The position numbers and the translations under genes were made by a program. From contig JBILML010000021.1 in assembly GCA_044375555.1 (NCBI GenBank), forward strand, positions 1-50,342: a stretch of DNA of 50,342 bases, in the 5' to 3' direction. A model generated the notes under the pieces. It saw nothing but the letters and a program-made list of their open reading frames with translations. It searched no databases and was not told the origin of the DNA. How positions within the stretch are numbered: position 1 is the stretch's first letter; every line of letters begins with the position of its first letter. This document shows positions 49,242 to 50,342 of this stretch, piece by piece. Source of the stretch: UBA967 sp044375555. Its GTDB lineage: Bacteria > Verrucomicrobiota > Verrucomicrobiia > Chthoniobacterales > Terrimicrobiaceae.

Positions 49242-49395
49242 AAGCTGATCAATTCCTCGATGGCGAGAGAATCCGTTCGGGCGGGGGATTCCTTACGAAA
49301 CTGCCCTGTTGACGGTATCGAAGAGTGGTTTGGTTGAAATGTCCTCTTTTTTGTTGCTTTAACTGATAGGGAATACTTTTGTGTGACCAAACAAC
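49242..49395. other. Non-coding region between repeats and cassette
   Basis: About 150 bp with no convincing gene. It ends at the cassette core GTTAGGC at 49396. Only a weak partner core (TTTAAC near 49360) and no clear palindrome lie before it, so the site upstream of the cassette is truncated or is a secondary insertion point. Confidence 0.5.
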
Positions 49396-49402
49396 GTTAG
49401 GC
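49396..49402 (+). repeat. Integron core site GTTAGGC (5' cassette boundary)
   Basis: Perfect match to the GTTRRRY core. The first cassette gene starts 18 bp later. Orientation is plus strand, opposite to the array at 1-7.9 kb. Confidence 0.65.
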
Positions 49403-49419
49403 AAAGCAAACCCTAGAAT

Positions 49420-49623
49420 ATGATGAAGCAAATGTTGCCGAGATTCACGCCAATAATTAAAAACTTTGTAGCTCGCCTATATTTGTTTATGTTCGTTGTC
49501 ATTGTGATTGTCATTCAATCCGTTTGGTTGGCATTGATTTATAGTGGGCCATCGCTCGTAATGAAACTAATGTTCCCCGTGCTACTTGTGGTCGGATCTG
49601 TTATTCACTTTCGCAGAAAATGA
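49420..49623 (+). CDS. Cassette membrane protein (short)
   Basis: A 67-residue protein, two hydrophobic helices (about 19-40 and 45-62) and a basic end (HFRRK). No family recognised. The start of the next gene overlaps its stop by 4 bp, which suggests a coupled pair within one cassette. AT-rich, unlike the element to the left. Confidence 0.6.
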   Translation: MMKQMLPRFTPIIKNFVARLYLFMFVVIVIVIQSVWLALIYSGPSLVMKLMFPVLLVVGSVIHFRRK

Positions 49624-50204
49624 ACACTGATATTAACATTTCGCTTACTTTTGTCTTAATCGCTGCGCCCCTTCTGTTCTTGCTTGTCGTAATCAGTTGG
49701 CCTTGGGTAATTAGGAAGACAAATTTTATTGAACTTGTTCATAGCCATTTAGGCCGTTACGCACCAATTTATCTTATAGTTGGCCCACCTGCTATCACCT
49801 ATTTCGCTGTATGTGGATTAGTCTCGGCGCTAGGGATGGTTGCCTTTGGAGCGATTCACGAAGAGAACTGGACAAGAGAATATGTGATCCAGCATGGCAT
49901 TTTTAAAATGTTTCGTTGGATTGAATACAGCTGCAGCTTTTTTGGTGCTTACGTATTTATTCGGGTTATCTTTTGGATAAGGGTCTCCCGGCTCTGGATT
50001 GTTGTAATAGCGGTCTCCCTCTCAATGAGTGCGGCATACCGCAGTATTCGGAATGAACCCGAACATCATTTCAGCTCAGGTCCTGTGATTTTGTCGGCAC
50101 CCGATTTCCAAGATGCAATTCCTGTTTTGCTAGGCCTCTTTTTTTGTCTTATGCACCAAAGATTTATAACGGAGCGGAAGGTGGTAATCCCTTCAATTAG
50201 ATGA
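49620..50204 (+). CDS. Cassette polytopic membrane protein
   Basis: A 194-residue protein with about five hydrophobic helices (around 9-32, 48-75, 101-118, 122-138 and 165-180). No family recognised. Translation is probably coupled to the preceding small membrane protein by the 4-bp overlap. Together they form the content of the cassette between the core at 49396 and the attC at 50272. Confidence 0.65.
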   Translation: MNTDINISLTFVLIAAPLLFLLVVISWPWVIRKTNFIELVHSHLGRYAPIYLIVGPPAITYFAVCGLVSALGMVAFGAIHEENWTREYVIQHGIFKMFRWIEYSCSFFGAYVFIRVIFWIRVSRLWIVVIAVSLSMSAAYRSIRNEPEHHFSSGPVILSAPDFQDAIPVLLGLFFCLMHQRFITERKVVIPSIR

Positions 50205-50271
50205 AGAATGTCTACGGACCAAGTAGTGTAGTTTAAATTTAGAAGTGTAGTTCATCAGAAATGAAAACAGA

Positions 50272-50342
50272 GCCTAACAAGGCGATAGAGCCAACGCCTG
50301 TGCTTGCCTCCGAGCAGGCAAGCACAGGCGTGGCTCATCTAA
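50272..50342 (+). repeat. Integron attC site, cut by window edge
   Basis: Begins with the perfect core GCCTAAC (50272-50278). A near-perfect palindrome follows: GCCAACGCCTGTGCTTGCC and GGCAAGCACAGGCGTGGC around CTCCGAGCA. The closing GTTAGGC is just beyond the edge (the last bases, CATCTAA, are consistent). This is the cleanest attC in the window. Confidence 0.9.

Overview
The window looks like a chromosomal segment of a GC-rich member of the Verrucomicrobiota or a close PVC relative. The inference rests on family features rather than a marker gene: a valyl-tRNA synthetase with a Chlamydia-like signature (TLGH in place of the usual HMGH), a NrdB of the Chlamydia-like, tyrosine-less type, and REP/RAYT repeats whose translations read VGQASRLS and GRDARAT. 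Most of the segment (about 8.3-44.0 kb) is ordinary core genome, with accessory DNA at both ends.

Layout. (1) 1-7.9 kb: small genes, nearly all secreted or membrane proteins of unknown function, all on the minus strand and separated by 60-125 bp imperfect palindromes that begin and end with integron-type core sites (GTTAGCC/GGCTAAC and variants). This is a gene-cassette array without an integrase at its 5' edge (a CALIN). (2) 8.1-15.9 kb: deoxyribonucleotide supply: nrdB-nrdA with a NrdR box upstream of nrdB, and an overlapping nrdR / ATP-cone-like gene / HIT gene cluster. (3) 16.4-17.2 kb: duplicated non-coding repeats. (4) 17.2-20.9 kb: minus-strand nuclease-dapF-dapA-dapB-folK cluster (lysine/peptidoglycan and folate). 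(5) 21.0-28.8 kb: plus-strand alpha-oxoamine synthase, acyltransferase-like, purA, uppS, valS. (6) 29.4-36.4 kb: two COG0523 metallochaperone GTPases with repeat operators, a cupin protein, an exported double alpha-crystallin protein, DUF423, CstA, QueD. (7) 36.4-37.7 kb: toxin-antitoxin pair and an AT-rich orphan. (8) 37.7-44.0 kb: aconitase, GTP-PEP carboxykinase, a small FmdB-like protein, cyclopropane-fatty-acid synthase. (9) 44.1-49.3 kb: an integrated element beside a 3' fragment of tRNA-Tyr, with tyrosine integrase, HTH protein, primase-like and RepA-like ATPase genes, and short GGAAACG repeats resembling iterons. (10) 49.4-50.3 kb: a cassette with perfect core sites (GTTAGGC and GCCTAAC), in the opposite orientation to the left array.

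The most unusual object is valS. Its single open frame of 1,129 codons carries, between the editing and KMSKS regions, a complete REP-RAYT-REP unit (a REPtron: two 61-bp palindromes flanking a Y1 transposase with intact HxH and Tyr motifs). The transposase has no start codon of its own before its conserved core, so it can only be made as part of the synthetase. A second, unrelated 76-bp palindrome is also inserted in frame near the C-terminus. Second-tier observations are a degenerate ATP-cone protein translationally coupled to nrdR, a probable class Ic (Mn/Fe) ribonucleotide reductase, the two integrase-less cassette sites, and the tRNA-Tyr element with its iteron-like repeats.
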